Assembly (NCBI RefSeq): GCF_905171765.1
Contig: NC_053393.1
Coordinates: forward strand, 63,643,371-63,707,370
Origin: Bufo bufo
Taxonomy: Eukaryota; Chordata; Amphibia; Anura; Bufonidae
Direction of reading: 5' to 3'
Length of the DNA stretch: 64,000 bases
Position numbers and translations under genes: made by a program. The notes under the pieces were generated by a model. The model was given only the letters and a program-made list of their open reading frames with translations, searched no databases and was not told the origin of the DNA. Shown here piece by piece: positions 21,843-33,489 of this stretch. Position 1 is the first letter of the stretch; every line of letters begins with the position of its first letter.

Positions 21843-22001
21843 CGAGGGAGCAGCAACCTTCGGCACTCCAGCTGCTGTGAAACTACAACACCCAGCATGC
21901 ACACTTTCTCAGTTGATCTTGTAACTCCTAAAGAAGTGAAAGGAGGATACTGGGAGTTGTAGTTTCAGCACAGCTGGAGTAGCGGAGGTTGCTGATCCCT
22001 G
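21843..22001. mobile_element. Short hAT-type MITE nested in the larger hAT element
   Basis: The arms AGCAACCTTCGGCACTCC and GGAGGTTGCTGATCCCTG are inverted, with GAAACTACAACACCCAG and GGGAGTTGTAGTTTC inside. Same subfamily as 25859, 33846 and 35419. The target duplication is not evident. Confidence 0.72.
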
Positions 22002-22755
22002 ATCTAGAGGCTGTCATTTTGTATTGTGCTTGATCTTGCTATAAAGAGGAGTTCGTCTTCCATGACCCATTGCATCTCATGCCACCAGATAATGCCACAA
22101 AATTGCCACCACCGCTGTGGTTATTGGATTATACAGAGGGACTGTATGTCCTGGAGGCTGTAAATGGCCACATGCAGTCCTTGTAGCACCATGTGTCGCC
22201 ACATTACAGAAGAAATCCTTATAGTACACAATATCCCTAGTTCAGCGTCTGATGGAACCTGCTGCAATGAATTATCCTTGATGGATTCATAGGAAAGCTG
22301 ACAGGTGACCTAGGTAGGGGTCTACGGGTGACAGGTCGGTCCGTTATGGAGGTCTCTTGTTGGCAGGTCCACCGCTGAGACCCTCGCTGACTTCTATAAG
22401 CAGGAGTCTGAAGCGCTCCGCCACTTTTCCTCACTGCTGAGCGCGGTAGTGAAGACGGTCCCCTAGACCTTCTATTGAGGCCGTCTTCAGTACCGCACCC
22501 AGCAGGGAGGAGAGAGACGCTGCAGACTCATCATTAGAGAGGAAAACAAGGCGCTCAGACCACCACTAAATTTCACAGCAAGGCCACACTTACCCCGCCA
22601 GTGAGGATCGCGCGCCTCCTTCCTCACTTCAGCGCGGTGTGCCATAAGCTCCGGCAGCCCGCTCAACCTGACCAATAACAAAGCTCCTCACTGTAAGGAG
22701 CCTTGTCATTGGTTGTTTCAGGCAGCAGCAGCATCACTGCGCTGATGAATGGCAG

Positions 22756-22796
22756 GGAAAAGTCTAAGGCGTATCGGTACGCCTTAGACTTTTTCC
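22756..22796. repeat. Near-perfect hairpin
   Basis: GGAAAAGTCTAAGGCGTA pairs with TACGCCTTAGACTTTTTCC across a TCGG loop with one bulged base. Both strands therefore read the same peptide, SKAYRYALDF, which is a palindrome artefact and not a gene. Confidence 0.92.
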
Positions 22797-23417
22797 AGGG
22801 AGTAAAATGGCCTGAACAGGCGTCTATGACGCTAGTACAGGCGTTATTGCGACCTCTGATTGTGATATCAATGGGCCTATCTGCAGGATAATCCATCATT
22901 ATCAGACCAGCGGGAGTCCAACAAAGGTCCCTCTACATGGGACGCTACTACAGCTGATCGCAAGCGGAGACGACCGCTGCACTTAATGACATCGCTTTTC
23001 CCTATAAGACTTGTTTTTTGCGGGCAGGAGATCGTGTTTACACAGCACTATCTGCTGCCAGTAAACGATCATTTTTGCGCGCCCACAAACGATCGGATTA
23101 GCCGATGAGCGAGGGTATATTTACACTGCCCAGTCATCAGTAATGAGTGTTGCTATGAACGCCCTCTAGTGATAATCTGTGCGATTCTCAGCCCGTGTAA
23201 AGGGGCCTTTAGTATAATGGTAGATTAGTAGAATTGGGATAACCGTATGACAGCTCTATTGTTCTCTTGATAGGTCTAGATAAAGATGCCCATTGTACTA
23301 ATCCGTGTAATTGAGTCACCCAACGCCCTTCCCTCTCTGGTCCCAGGGATGGCCTGACTGAGAAAGTCAAGCAAGACTGTTTGTCATGATAAATGTGCAA
23401 ACAAACACTGTAATTAA

Positions 23418-23534
23418 AGGGGTTTTCTGAGATTTTGATACTGATGACCTATCCTCAGGTCCGACACTTAGGCCCCCCACCGATCAAATACTGATAAGGA
23501 TAGGTCATCAGTATCAAAATCTCAGAAGACCCCT
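23418..23534. mobile_element. Minimal TTAA foldback MITE, 117 bp
   Basis: Starts AGGGGTTTTCTGAG and ends CTCAGAAGACCCCT with TTAA at 23414-23417 and 23535-23538. Arms CTGATGACCTATCCTCAGG and GGATAGGTCATCAGTATC form an almost uninterrupted palindrome. It is the cleanest member of its family here. Confidence 0.88.
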
Positions 23535-23667
23535 TTAAGGAACCAGGACACAAAGTAGAATTCAGGGAGTGACTTCAAAGAACGCGCCATTTTTATTTTT
23601 ATATTTTTTTGTAAAAAACAAACAAACTATACACATTACTGTTAAGCAACTATCCAACCACTGCATA

Positions 23668-23880
23668 AGGACTCATGCACACGAACGTATTTTCTTTCCG
23701 TGTACGTATGTCAGCATGTTCTATTTTTTTGCGGAACGGACATGTCCTATTATTGTCCGCACTATGGGCCAGGATAGGACTGTTCTATTGGTGGCCAGCT
23801 GTTCTGCAAAATATGGAATGCACACAGACGTCATCCGTATTTTTTGCGGATCGTAAAATCCATACGCCTATATTAGAAGC
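23668..23880. repeat. GGNCTCATGCACACG foldback (partly eroded)
   Basis: Left end AGGACTCATGCACACGAACG; the interior CATGTCCTATTATTGTCCGC matches 987-1251; the right end is degenerate. Confidence 0.65.
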
Positions 23881-23884
23881 TTCT

Positions 23885-25855
23885 CACGACTGCTTGGCTC
23901 TGTCTTATCCCAGTTTTGGATTCTTGGGCGCCTGACTAAAGGAATTTATTTTGTACGGTGATAGAAATGATGGGATGCACACACAAAAAGAGCGCGGCCT
24001 GCAAATTTTGATAGTGCCCTAAAAAAAATTTCTATTAATATCTGCACATTTGCCTGTTCATCGCGGCGATGAATGGACTCCATGAGTAATGGAACAAACG
24101 TCATTCCTGTTAATGAATCAACGACGGCTTGGACGGAATCGCTGGTAATAATCATACACTGGGACGAAAATTAAAAAGAAATCCTCATCCCATTAAATAT
24201 GAGCTGCCACTTTAATGACGCTCATTATCATAAGTACCACAGGACGTCACGCTTATCTCCTACTCCGCGTCTTCCGCTCCGGAGAAGGAATGACATGGAA
24301 AGAGTGTCCAAACACATTTCATCCCCCCCCCCCCTCTCCTCTTCTGCTTTTGCTGCAGGAAATGCTTACAGACACTTGTGAGACAAACAATCCCACGCAA
24401 AGTTATCAGCGGTAAGGTTAATCCATTTTTAATGATAAGCGGCACATCTGCTGCAGGCATTAAGAGACTTCTCAGCACATTCACTGAAAACGAGGGGAAA
24501 TCGGGATTCTGTCTACAACACTGATGCGGTCAAAAATGGATGGATGTTGACCAAATCTGCAGGAAATCTCTGCTTGGGATTTGCAGATGTTCCAGCAGAC
24601 ATTTCTTACTACATCAGTAAAGTCTGTATTACTCTGCCCGATTTCAGATAATCGCTAACGAGCGTTCACTTGATCATCTGGCAGTTTAATACTGCCGCCG
24701 ATTGCTCAATCCAAATCTTTTGACATGTTAAAAAAATTTATCGTTTGCAGGCGGCAGATCGTGGTTTCTAATGACAGTCTGCCACCGGCGAACCACTATA
24801 CGGCATGGGGACGAGTGATGGCATAGTGATCGCACCTCCACATGTAACAGCAGTGGACGAAAAATGCCTCAAAGTTTTTGAGCAAATAAGTCCAAAAACC
24901 ATTGGCCTTGTCAGATCCCAAGTCTGGACACTATACTCACTTGAAGAAGTACCTAACTCAGTACAGTACAGATGGTGTATTTTAGAAGGATGCTACATTT
25001 TTGCCGAGACCATGCCCAGTATTAATCAAAGGTTGAGCTGTCGCTCCTCAGTCAAATAATTGTTAAGAGTCATCGCGGCTTCCACGAAGCAGGATGTCCA
25101 TCGTTCTGGGCTTAGCTTCCCGGTTGAAATAATACTCAGCACTTAGAGCTAGAAGGATATGTTCCCCTAGATTTACAGCGATAATGGGGTGTAATATAAT
25201 CCTACAAATGTCAATACAGAGCTGAGCTGTGTTGCACCACAACTTTCCAAAATGTCTGAGGGATCACAACAGGATCTTTGACCTTCATGCAAATTGAGTA
25301 CTCATGAGAATGGGACGCTGCAGCTAAGGCGTCAGAGGACCATAGACTAGCTAATACTGGTCTACAGATCTTTCAGCCCTCATGTCCACATTCCCTAGGA
25401 ACATGTGTGTAAAACTAGGTAAGGCATGTAAGCCAACAGTATGGAGGTAGCAGTGGTGGAGGTGATCATGGTCTCCATTCCCTAAACTCAGAAAACTAGA
25501 AGACAGGACAGAAAAATACACGTCAACCTTTTTAATGAACTTGACAATGTAAAGTCTACGATGGTTGTCCATGACTTGCTATAATAGGGTATAAAAGCCC
25601 CATCCTGGAAAGCTACACTAGAAGATACGATCTTAGACGTCGTCATCAACTTTGCAACACCCAATGGTCACCAGCAAGTTACGTGGTTATGACACGTCAT
25701 TACTAAGAGTGCCTGTACATTTTCTACCGAGCCAAAGAAATATCTTCATTCTGCACCATCAGATGTGGTCCAGCCGATCTGGATAAGAGAACAGCTCTCA
25801 AAGAAGAAATGCAAAGAACCCATGGGTAGATCACAACTATTCCCTGTGGATAGCA
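23885..25855. other. Low-repeat stretch, candidate conserved non-coding DNA
   Basis: No exon or clear transposon. The part about 24050-24260 (words such as CCTGTTAATGAATCAACG and CACTTTAATGACGCTC) has the look of non-coding regulatory sequence. This is an impression only. Confidence 0.35.
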
Positions 25856-25858
25856 TAG

Positions 25859-26011
25859 ACTAGCAACCTCCAGAACTCCAGCGGTTCTAAAACTACAACT
25901 CCCAGAATCCTCCTTTCACTTCTGTGGGAGTTACAAGAACAGCTGAGAAAGTTTGCATATTGGGAGTTGTAGTTTCACAGCAGCTAGAGTGCCGAAGGTT
26001 GCTGATCCTTG
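25859..26011. mobile_element. Short hAT-type MITE
   Basis: TAGCAACCTCCAGAACTCC left and GAAGGTTGCTGATCCTTG right, with AAACTACAACTCCCAGAATC and GGGAGTTGTAGTTTCAC inside. The left end is eroded. Confidence 0.7.
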
Positions 26012-26354
26012 GACTAGCAAGCTACACGTCCAACGAGATGAGCAATCTTATTTTGGATTGACTGCAATGAGTGCTGATGACACTGCAAACAACCTCAAAT
26101 CACCAAGACTTCAAAGATTTTGACAAGTTCGAACACCAAGAGAGGTCATCACACGGACGAGTTTCAACCATATTGACAGATCCACACAGACTTAAGTTGT
26201 ATAGGGCCACGTTTCAAAAGATATGTCCAATTTGACACAAACTTACGTGTCAAGCTCTTTGGAGACTCGAATCTTAAAGTGTTTCTGTCACCTGAAAAAT
26301 GGGTATTAAGCTGGCTGACATTGGCGATGTGCTAATGTCAGCTGAACATAACTA

Positions 26355-27894
26355 CACTGCTCAAAAAAATAAAGGGAACACAAAAAAAACATCCTAGATC
26401 TGAATTAATTAAATATTCTTCTGAAATACTTTGTTCTTTACATAGTTGAATGTGCTGACAACAAAATCACACAAAAATTAAAAATGGAAATAAAATTTTT
26501 CAACCCATGGAGGTCTGGATTTGGAGTCACACTCAAAATTAAAGTGGAAAAACACACTACAGGCTGATCCAACTTTGATGTAATGTCCTTAAAACAAGTC
26601 AAAATGAGGCTCAGTAGTGTGTGTGGCCTCCACTTGCCTGTATGACCTCCCTACAACGCCTGTGCATGCTCCTGATGAGGTGGCGGACGGTCTCCTGAGG
26701 GATCTCCTCCCAGACCTGGACTTAAGCATCTGCCAGCTCCTGGACAGTCTGTGGTGCAACGTGACGTTGGTGGATAGAGCGAGACATGATGTCCCAGATG
26801 TGCTCAATTGCATTCAGGTCTGGGGAACGGGCGGGCCAGTCCATAGCATCAATGCCTTCGTCTTGCAGGAACTGCTGACACTTCAGCCACATGAGGTCTA
26901 GCATTGTCTTGCATTAGGAGGAACCCAGGGCCAACCGCACCAGCATATGGTCTCACAAGGGGTTTGAGGATCTCATCTCGGTACCTAATGGCAGTCAGGC
27001 TACCTCTGGCGAGCACATGGAGGGCTGTGCGGCCCGCCAAAGAAATGCCGCCCCACACCATTACTGACCCAATGCCAAACCGGTCATGCTGGAGGATGTT
27101 GCAGGCAGCAGAACGTTCTCCACGGCGTCTCCAGACTCTGTCACATGTGCTCAGTGTGAACCTGATTTCATCTGTGAAGAGCACAGGGCGCCAGTGGCGA
27201 ATTTGCCAATCTTGGTGTTCTCTGGCAAATGCCAAACGTCCTGCACGGTGTTGGGCTGTAAGCACAATCCCCACCTGTGGACGTCGGGCCTTCATATCAC
27301 CCTCATGGAGTCTGTTTCTGACCGTTTGAGCAGACACATGCACATTTGTGGCCTGCTGGAGGTCATTTTGCAGGGCTCTGGCAGTGCTCCTCTTGTTCCT
27401 CCTTGCTGGGTTGTTGCCCTCCTACGGCCTCCTCCACGTCTCCTGATGTACTGGCCTGTCTCCTGGTAGCGCCTCCATGCTCTGGACACTACGCTGACAG
27501 ACACAGCAAACCTTCTTGCCACAGCTCGCATTGATGTGCCATCCTGGATAAGCTGCACTACCTGAGCCACTTGTGTGGGTTGTAGACTCCGTCTCATGCT
27601 ACCACTAGAGTGAAGGCACCGCCAGCATTCAAAAGTGACCAAAACATCAGCCAGGAAGCATAGGAACTGAGAAGTGGTCTGTGATCACCACCTGCAGAAC
27701 CACTTCTTTATTGGGGGTGTCTTGCTAATTGCCTATAATTTCCACCTGTTGTCTATCCCATTTGCACAACAGCATGTGAAATTGATTGTCACTCAGTGTT
27801 GCTTCCTAAGTGGACAGTTTGATTTCACAGAAGTGTGATTGACTTGGAGTTACATTGTGTTGTTTAAGTGTTCCCTTTATTTTTTTGAGCAGTG
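26355..27894 (-). mobile_element. Tc1/mariner element, 1,540 bp
   Basis: The 27-bp terminal inverted repeats at 26355-26381 and 27868-27894 match perfectly (starting CACTGCTCAAAAAAATAAAG), and TA dinucleotides flank both ends (26353-26354 and 27895-27896). The single transposase gene runs on the minus strand and is broken, so the copy could move only with transposase supplied in trans. Confidence 0.96.
26611..27597 (-). pseudogene. Tc1-like DD34E transposase, inactivated
   Basis: The N-terminus ([19 protein letters not shown] from 27597) is a helix-turn-helix DNA-binding region of Tc1/mariner transposases, which cut and paste elements at TA sites. The catalytic triad is recognisable: first Asp in LFTDE (27172-27170), second Asp in MQDNARPH (26908-26906), Glu in NAIEHIWD (26805-26803), with spacing that fits DD34E. 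Three lesions break it: a frameshift with probable short deletion near 27400-27420 where the ARRN segment follows, a frameshift of about 2 nt just after the second Asp (near 26895), and an in-frame stop at 26722-26724 after QELADA. The frame then stays open to the natural stop at 26611-26613. An upstream Met at 27642 is possible but unlike the family start. Confidence 0.93.
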
Positions 27895-28139
27895 TATATT
27901 AGCGCCATCTCACTGCCTAAAGCCTTTATTGAGAAAAACGAACTTTTATAATATGCTAATTACCCTCTAGGAGAAGGGGGGGCGTTGTTCCTGCTCCTAG
28001 AGGCTGCTCCGTGGACAAACTGAGCCTCTAGGAGCAGGAACAACGCGGCCCCCCCGCTCCTACAGGCTAATTAGCATATTGCAATGTCAGCCAGCTTAAT
28101 ACCCAATTTTCAGGTGACAGAAACCCTTTAATCCAACAA

Positions 28140-29060
28140 ACTTCCTAAACTAAAAAAATCTACAGTGAGAATTTGCCATGTGTAACGAGGGACTGAGGAT
28201 AAAGAAACTGAGCAGATCGCGAGCTCCTGTGGCCCCACGTCTTATTTTTAGACTTGCACAGTAATGAATGTTTGTCTAACTTCACCCATTGCCACAAAAT
28301 ATGTCAGAGCTTCATACATAATGTATAAACTTTGCGGTGACTCCTGAGAATATCAACATCTTAGAAGAAAGAGATAGATCCCTGGCTGGCCTCCATAGAT
28401 ATCCCACTTCAGAATATGCTGGTTGAGGTGGAAAGGCCTTCACGTTCCATCACAGAGGACTTGCTCGTATATGTCCCTGATGTGAGTCTCCTCCCAGTCA
28501 TATATTTTTATAGACACCGCGGCTCGCAGATGATTAAGCGATAACAAAGGACAGCTCTTCTAATTTCCAAACGTCTGTCTTGAGGGGTTTTGAGTTGGAC
28601 AGCAATCAAAAGGTTCTCCCAGAGAGAGAGGAAAAAATAAAAAATAAAAGTTGCTCCATTCTTGGTTTAGGTGCTTCTCTTTTTGATCATGAATCCCAAA
28701 ACCCATGTATTGAAAACCATACCGTACATGTAGTGCTGACAAACAGTTCATCGTTAATTTGGTCATAAATCAGCTTCGAAAATTGGTCAGGAGTGGAAAG
28801 AAATGGACCAAGCTGTCAAGACAAGCTCTTTGACAGATTTCACTGTGAATGCCGTTCTGCAGCTTGCTACGAACTGTGAAACATAGAAGCTGCATTAGAA
28901 AAAGTTTTTAATAAAACCAGAAAAACTAGGACGCAAAGTTGTCCATAGCTTTAAGGGTGTTTGCCAAGATATTTTTGCTGATAATCTAGCCACTGCATAG
29001 GTCATCAGTATCTGATTGGTGGAGGTCCAACACCTGGGACACCCGGTAATTGGCTGCTTC
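28140..29060. other. Non-coding stretch
   Basis: Low-repeat sequence to about 28940, then the left part of a TTAA-type repeat (GGTCATCAGTATCTGATTGG near 28995) that seems to continue after the GGCC MITE at about 29375-29600. Confidence 0.5.
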
Positions 29061-29067
29061 AGGATTA

Positions 29068-29343
29068 GGCCCCCTGCACACGAACGTGTGCTTCCCGTTG
29101 CCGTATTGCGGACCGCATTTGCGGATGCGGACCCATTCACTTGAATGGCTCCGCAAATCCGGAGATGCAGAACAGAAGCACTAGGGAGTGCTTCTGTGGG
29201 GTTTTGGTCCCGTACTTGTGTTCCGCAAAAAGATAGAACATGTCCTATCTTTTTGCGGAACAGCCGGATCGCGGACCCATTCAAGTGAATTGGTCCGCGA
29301 TCCGCTGCGGCTGCCCCACAGACTGTGTTCGTGCATTGTGGCC
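29068..29343. mobile_element. TTA-flanked GGCC MITE
   Basis: Starts GGCCCCCTGCACACGAACG and ends TTCGTGCATTGTGGCC, flanked directly by TTA at 29065-29067 and 29344-29346. The interior has ACCCATTCACTTGAATGG and ACCCATTCAAGTGAATTGG palindromes and an AAAAGATAGAACATGTCC hairpin. Confidence 0.82.
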
Positions 29344-29730
29344 TTAGTGTTGCGGTCTTCTAGCAGCTTTCCCTAGGCCATGTGACATCACGTTCATCGG
29401 TGATGTGGCCTAGGCACCCCCCAAACCCATGGAAGTGAATGGGGCTAAGCTGCGATACAAAGTACAGCGCTATGCTTGGTTGGAAGAGAGAAGGCCGTAG
29501 AGCTACTGCAGATGACAAGGTCTTACCAAACTGCTGATCGGCTACGGTCCAGGAAGTCAGACCCACACCGATCAGATACTGATAATCTATCCAGAGGATA
29601 GGTCAGGAGATAGACTGGCTCTGACCAGCATCACTTATGAAATAGCTCACCCACTCATCAGGCAAGGGCTCAAAAAAGAACTACAATACCAGGCACAACC
29701 AAAACATACGTACTGCACCTTGCCCCCTAA

Positions 29731-30113
29731 GGCCTCGTTCACATTTCCGTGTCAGTGTCACGTCCGTGAAAAAAAGCGTCCGTGTTTCATCCGTGAAGGA
29801 TCTGTGGATGGTCCATGTGTCATCTGTAATTCACGGAAGTTGCTCAGCTGAAAATTTCCAAAGAATCTCCTAGAAGTCTTCAGTGAAAAACAGACGCAAC
29901 ACGGACAACACAGATGCCATCCATGTTGTGTCAGTGATTTTCACGGACCTATAGACTTCAATGGGCGTGCTTGGTTGGCATCACGGATCACCCACAGTTG
30001 GTAAAAAAAAAATACTGAAATTTGAACAGACCTTTAAATCAATGAGTACGTGTGCTGTCTGCAGAAAATGTGGACAGCGCACGTCAGTGAAAAATAGAAA
30101 TGTGGATGAGACC
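29731..30113. mobile_element. GGCCTCGTTCACAT foldback MITE
   Basis: Starts GGCCTCGTTCACATTTCCG and ends AATGTGGATGAGACC; flanks TAA and TTA. The interior contains AACACAGATGCCATCC and CACGGACCTATAGACTTC, and repeated CCGTG words. Confidence 0.7.
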
Positions 30114-30119
30114 TTAGTC

Positions 30120-31205
30120 ATGCTGACAATTAGTCTCAAGAGTCGGACCCCCAACAAGCATATATTTTTGCTTAGCCTACGGTAGGCCTATCATTTGAGT
30201 CAATCAACAAAAAAAAAAAAAACTGCTTTAGGTCAATTAGGAAAACAACTAACACGATTATAGGTTCTGATCTACAAAACGGATCGCTTAAGACACGTAA
30301 CGCTTCCGATATTGGCCATGTTGGTTTTCTACTCTGACAATGTACCTGGCCCTAGAGGTCTACAAAAAAAAAAAAAAAAGATTAAGATATTTGGAATTCA
30401 ACCCAAGTTCTCATCTCAAGCATCTGCAACACACGGCCATACGAATGAGGCGACCAGAAGACACACACGGCTCCATAAGAGCGCAGCAGACGCACACCCC
30501 ACACCTGGTGACTTTGTATTAACACATCCAATAACACGCACAGTGGCCCCGACCGCTGCAGCCACCCACCTCGGCTTCGTCAGGGTCAGATCTCGCGTAG
30601 CGAGGACTGAAAAGCCCACACCGGAGAGCTGCTGTGGATTAATATATCAGCGAGGCGCACAGTCACGCAGCAGACATACGGAAGGATAAGAGATCGGCTG
30701 ACATTAATCTGCTCATTCGCACTTTTGAAGCATATGGAGCCGAAGCTTCAGCGAGCGCAGAAATGATCTGAGCATACAGCGCTCAATGCACCTGCTAAAA
30801 TCTCATCATAGCAGTAAAGACCCCCTGCCCGACAAATTCACCGACCGAGGCCGCAGTTCATAGTTCCTGAGCATTAAACCTGGGAGCTGCAGCTTCTTCC
30901 AGCACAGGAGACGGCGAGCGTTAATCACAGCAATTACACACCTGGCACAAAGGGGAATGCAAAGGAAAGCCTGCGTAAGGCTCTGTTCACATCACGGCTA
31001 TACGTGCTAGGTGCACCCCTGATGTATACTCCGACAGTGGCATGCAGCTCTATAGGCATACGTCATCCAATACAGAGTCTTTTAAGGGGGACGTATTCCA
31101 CTGAATGCCTACACCGCGGCATACACCAGAGGAAACCATGGGGTTGGATGTCAGAAAACCCTCTCGACGAATACCTCTGACATATACTGCAAAGCTCGGG
31201 TGAAT
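30120..31205. other. Low-repeat stretch
   Basis: A runs near 30210 and 30363; 30640-30960 is balanced and repeat-poor. No exon found on either strand. Confidence 0.5.
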
Positions 31206-31871
31206 AAGCTTTAAAGGGGGCTACAGATATTAAAGACCTATCTTTAGGAAAGGTCATCACTAGCAGATCGGCGGGGGGGTCCGACGCCTGGCCCCCCTGC
31301 CAATCAGCTTTTCTTCTCATTCAAAGTGAAAAGTCCATGGTGATTGGGTAAACATTTAAGAGGATGCATAACTTGCTCAAGCGTCACAGTCCCTTCAAAA
31401 CCGCAAATTGGTGGGGGTGACAGGAGTCGGACCCCCACTGATCTGATATCGATGACCTGTCCTGAGGATAGGACAGGTACGTCCTCGCGATTTCCTAGTC
31501 ATCAACAACCGCTCACCGCAATTACACAGACCATTGTTCAGCAGCTGGCCTACGGGTTTACCGGAAACGGAAATTTGGCAAAAGTTGTGCATGACCATCG
31601 TCAAACCGGCTGCTATTCTCCCGAAGCAGCGCCACTCTTGCGGCGGCTCTGTCCTGTTCAGATGAATGGGACTGAGCTGCAATACCGCACCCAGAGTACG
31701 GACAAGAGTAGCGCTGTGTCTGGAAGAAATCAGCCATGATTCTCTAATGTTCTACGTGATCTTTAGCATACATTCCACGTTACCGATTCGCCTAAGACAA
31801 AAATCAAGGCCTTTTTGCAATTGGACCAGTGTGCTGGTGGATCTGCCTCATTTAAAAATGGGGCTAATCTG

Positions 31872-32129
31872 AGAAAAAAATAAATAAATAATTATTTTGT
31901 GCTCTGACCTATTCCTCAGCGCTTTACAGACATTAGCATCAGGCTCTCCCCAATGGGGCTCACAATCTAAGTTCCCTATAAGTAGGTCTTTGGAGTGTGG
32001 GAGGAAACCCACGCAAACATGGGCAGAACATACAAACTCCATGCAGATGTTGTCCTTGGTTGGATTGGAACCTATGACCGCACACCGCTGAAGGCACCAG
32101 TGCTGACCACTGAGCCACCGCGCTGCCCC
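31872..32129 (-). repeat. tRNA-derived SINE (minus strand)
   Basis: On the minus strand it reads GGGGGCAGCGCGGTGGCTC, with a pol III A box TGGCTCAGTGG (complement of 32107-32117) and a B-box-like GGTTCCAATCC (32062-32072). The body AACATACAAACTCCATGCAG and CACACTCCAAAG-type words match 40322-40599. The tail is TAAATAAATAA-like. Confidence 0.82.
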
Positions 32130-32508
32130 CGTGAGGGCGATTGTTATTTCTAGAGATTTTCCTGCGTTGTGCTTGTTGAAAGAGTTCCAAGAAACTCCGT
32201 CCCACTCGCTGGGACTGGAAGTGGATTGCGGTTAGATTTGACGAGGGATTTCGGCATTTCTTAGCGTACGTTCACGTGGTTGTACAGAATCCATGTCAAA
32301 ATGTCACAGGCTTTCCTCGTGGATTTTGAGGAGTGTTTAGAGGTGGTCTTTCTTTTTAATGGGAATTTCCACGTGGAATCCACAGGATGAAAGAGCATCG
32401 CAACGCAATATCCATCAATGTACGGAAGAAAAGCACAGCATTCTCATTGAACGCAAGACCGATCTAGAGAAATCCGCATGGAAAATACGACTCGTATACA
32501 CGGCCTTA

Positions 32509-32766
32509 GGGGCTCATTCAGATGGCCATATGAATCAGTCTGCATCCATTCTGCAATTTTGAGGAACAGGTGCGGACCCATCCATTTTAAAAACATGCGG
32601 ACAGCACACCATGTGCTGTCCGCATCCGTGGTTCCGTTCCGTGGCCCAGCGATAAAAGATAGAGCAAGTCCTATTCTTGTCTGGAGAAGAATAGAAAATT
32701 TCTATTATGGCGGCAGCAAATTGCAGACCGCGCTCGGCAAAGCATTACGGCTGTCTGAATGGCCCC
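32509..32766. repeat. Foldback MITE, GGGGCTCATTCAGATGG ends
   Basis: Left GGGGCTCATTCAGATGG pairs with right CTGTCTGAATGGCCCC; TTA lies on the left and GTA on the right. The centre has ATGCGGACAGCACACCATG and its inverted partner GTGCTGTCCGCATCC. Confidence 0.75.
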
Positions 32767-33489
32767 GTACTGTAGGTTTCTGGCTGTCAACCCCTTCTAA
32801 TACTCTGCAGGTAATATGAGGGACTCTCTCTACAAAAGATTACCCGTGAAGATCAGAAGACTCTCTCTACTGTCCGGCTATGCTGTGGTTAATAAAAAGC
32901 GGTGATGGAGGCGTGCGTTGGGCATCTGCGCGTCTGTCCGTCACAAGATGCGATCACGCCGTCCCCAGTGTAACGTGTGTGTCGTAACTCTGGTCTTGGT
33001 GGACTGGAGAAATCAGCAGCACAGCTGTACGGGGATGACAGAGGAAGGAGCCCTTCCCGAGCGGAGGAATAACTACCATATGTATGCAGTCAACCCAGAC
33101 AAGAGAGAAAACACACGGCAGAAATGATTTCTCGTTGCTTAGCAGGCGAAGGCTGAGCTGACAATGAGTAATGACATGTCGACGTTTTGTGAGGATTCGC
33201 TGGAAAGCGCACTTGTTAACCTGCCACCAGATGTAGATGTTTAAGATAATATCCACCAGCAAAGTAAACACCGCTACTACAAATAACACTAAACCGCCAG
33301 GGCGCGCTCACACAGCACCCTGAACTGTGGTGAGCGCAGGTGAGAGGCGCACAGGCTGTCCCTGCCCCTTCGGAAAATGATCCTTGGTTTATTAAAGCAG
33401 AAGATTCGCTGTTGTAATCCACGGAGAATAGGACCGCTCATAAGTCTGGGCATAGCAACCAATGGCGCTGTGCACTGCGGGTGTCAGGA

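Larger units (their letters stand above)
20523..22858. mobile_element. Non-autonomous hAT element, 2,336 bp
   Basis: The left terminus CAGAGGTCGC and the right terminus GCGACCTCTG are perfect 10-bp inverted repeats, with weaker similarity beyond. The octamer ATTGTGAT lies directly before (20515-20522) and directly after (22859-22866): an exact 8-bp target duplication. CAG-type ends with 8-bp duplications define hAT elements. No reading frame resembles a hAT transposase, so it is non-autonomous. Inside are a subterminal hairpin (about 20553-20592), a 34-bp tandem array, a nested short hAT MITE (21843-22001) and a strong hairpin near the right end (22756-22796). Restoring the site gives CAGGATTGTGATATCAATGGG, fitting an older TTAA-family repeat as target. 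Confidence 0.86.
26278..28127. mobile_element. TTAA foldback MITE split by a Tc1 element
   Basis: Outer ends AGTGTTTCTGTCACCTG and CAGGTGACAGAAACCCT with TTAA at 26274-26277 and 28128-28131. Left ATTAAGCTGGCTGACATTG pairs with right CAATGTCAGCCAGCTTAAT. Without the 1,540-bp Tc1 insert and its TA duplication the foldback is about 310 bp. A further internal hairpin at 27966-28070 has CTCCTAGAGGCT-type arms. Confidence 0.88.

Noticed and set aside
22663..22899. Identical peptide encoded on both strands
   Set aside because: It follows directly from the hairpin at 22756-22796.
26904..27329. 141-codon frame on the plus strand within the Tc1 element
   Set aside because: It is the antisense shadow of the transposase gene on the minus strand.
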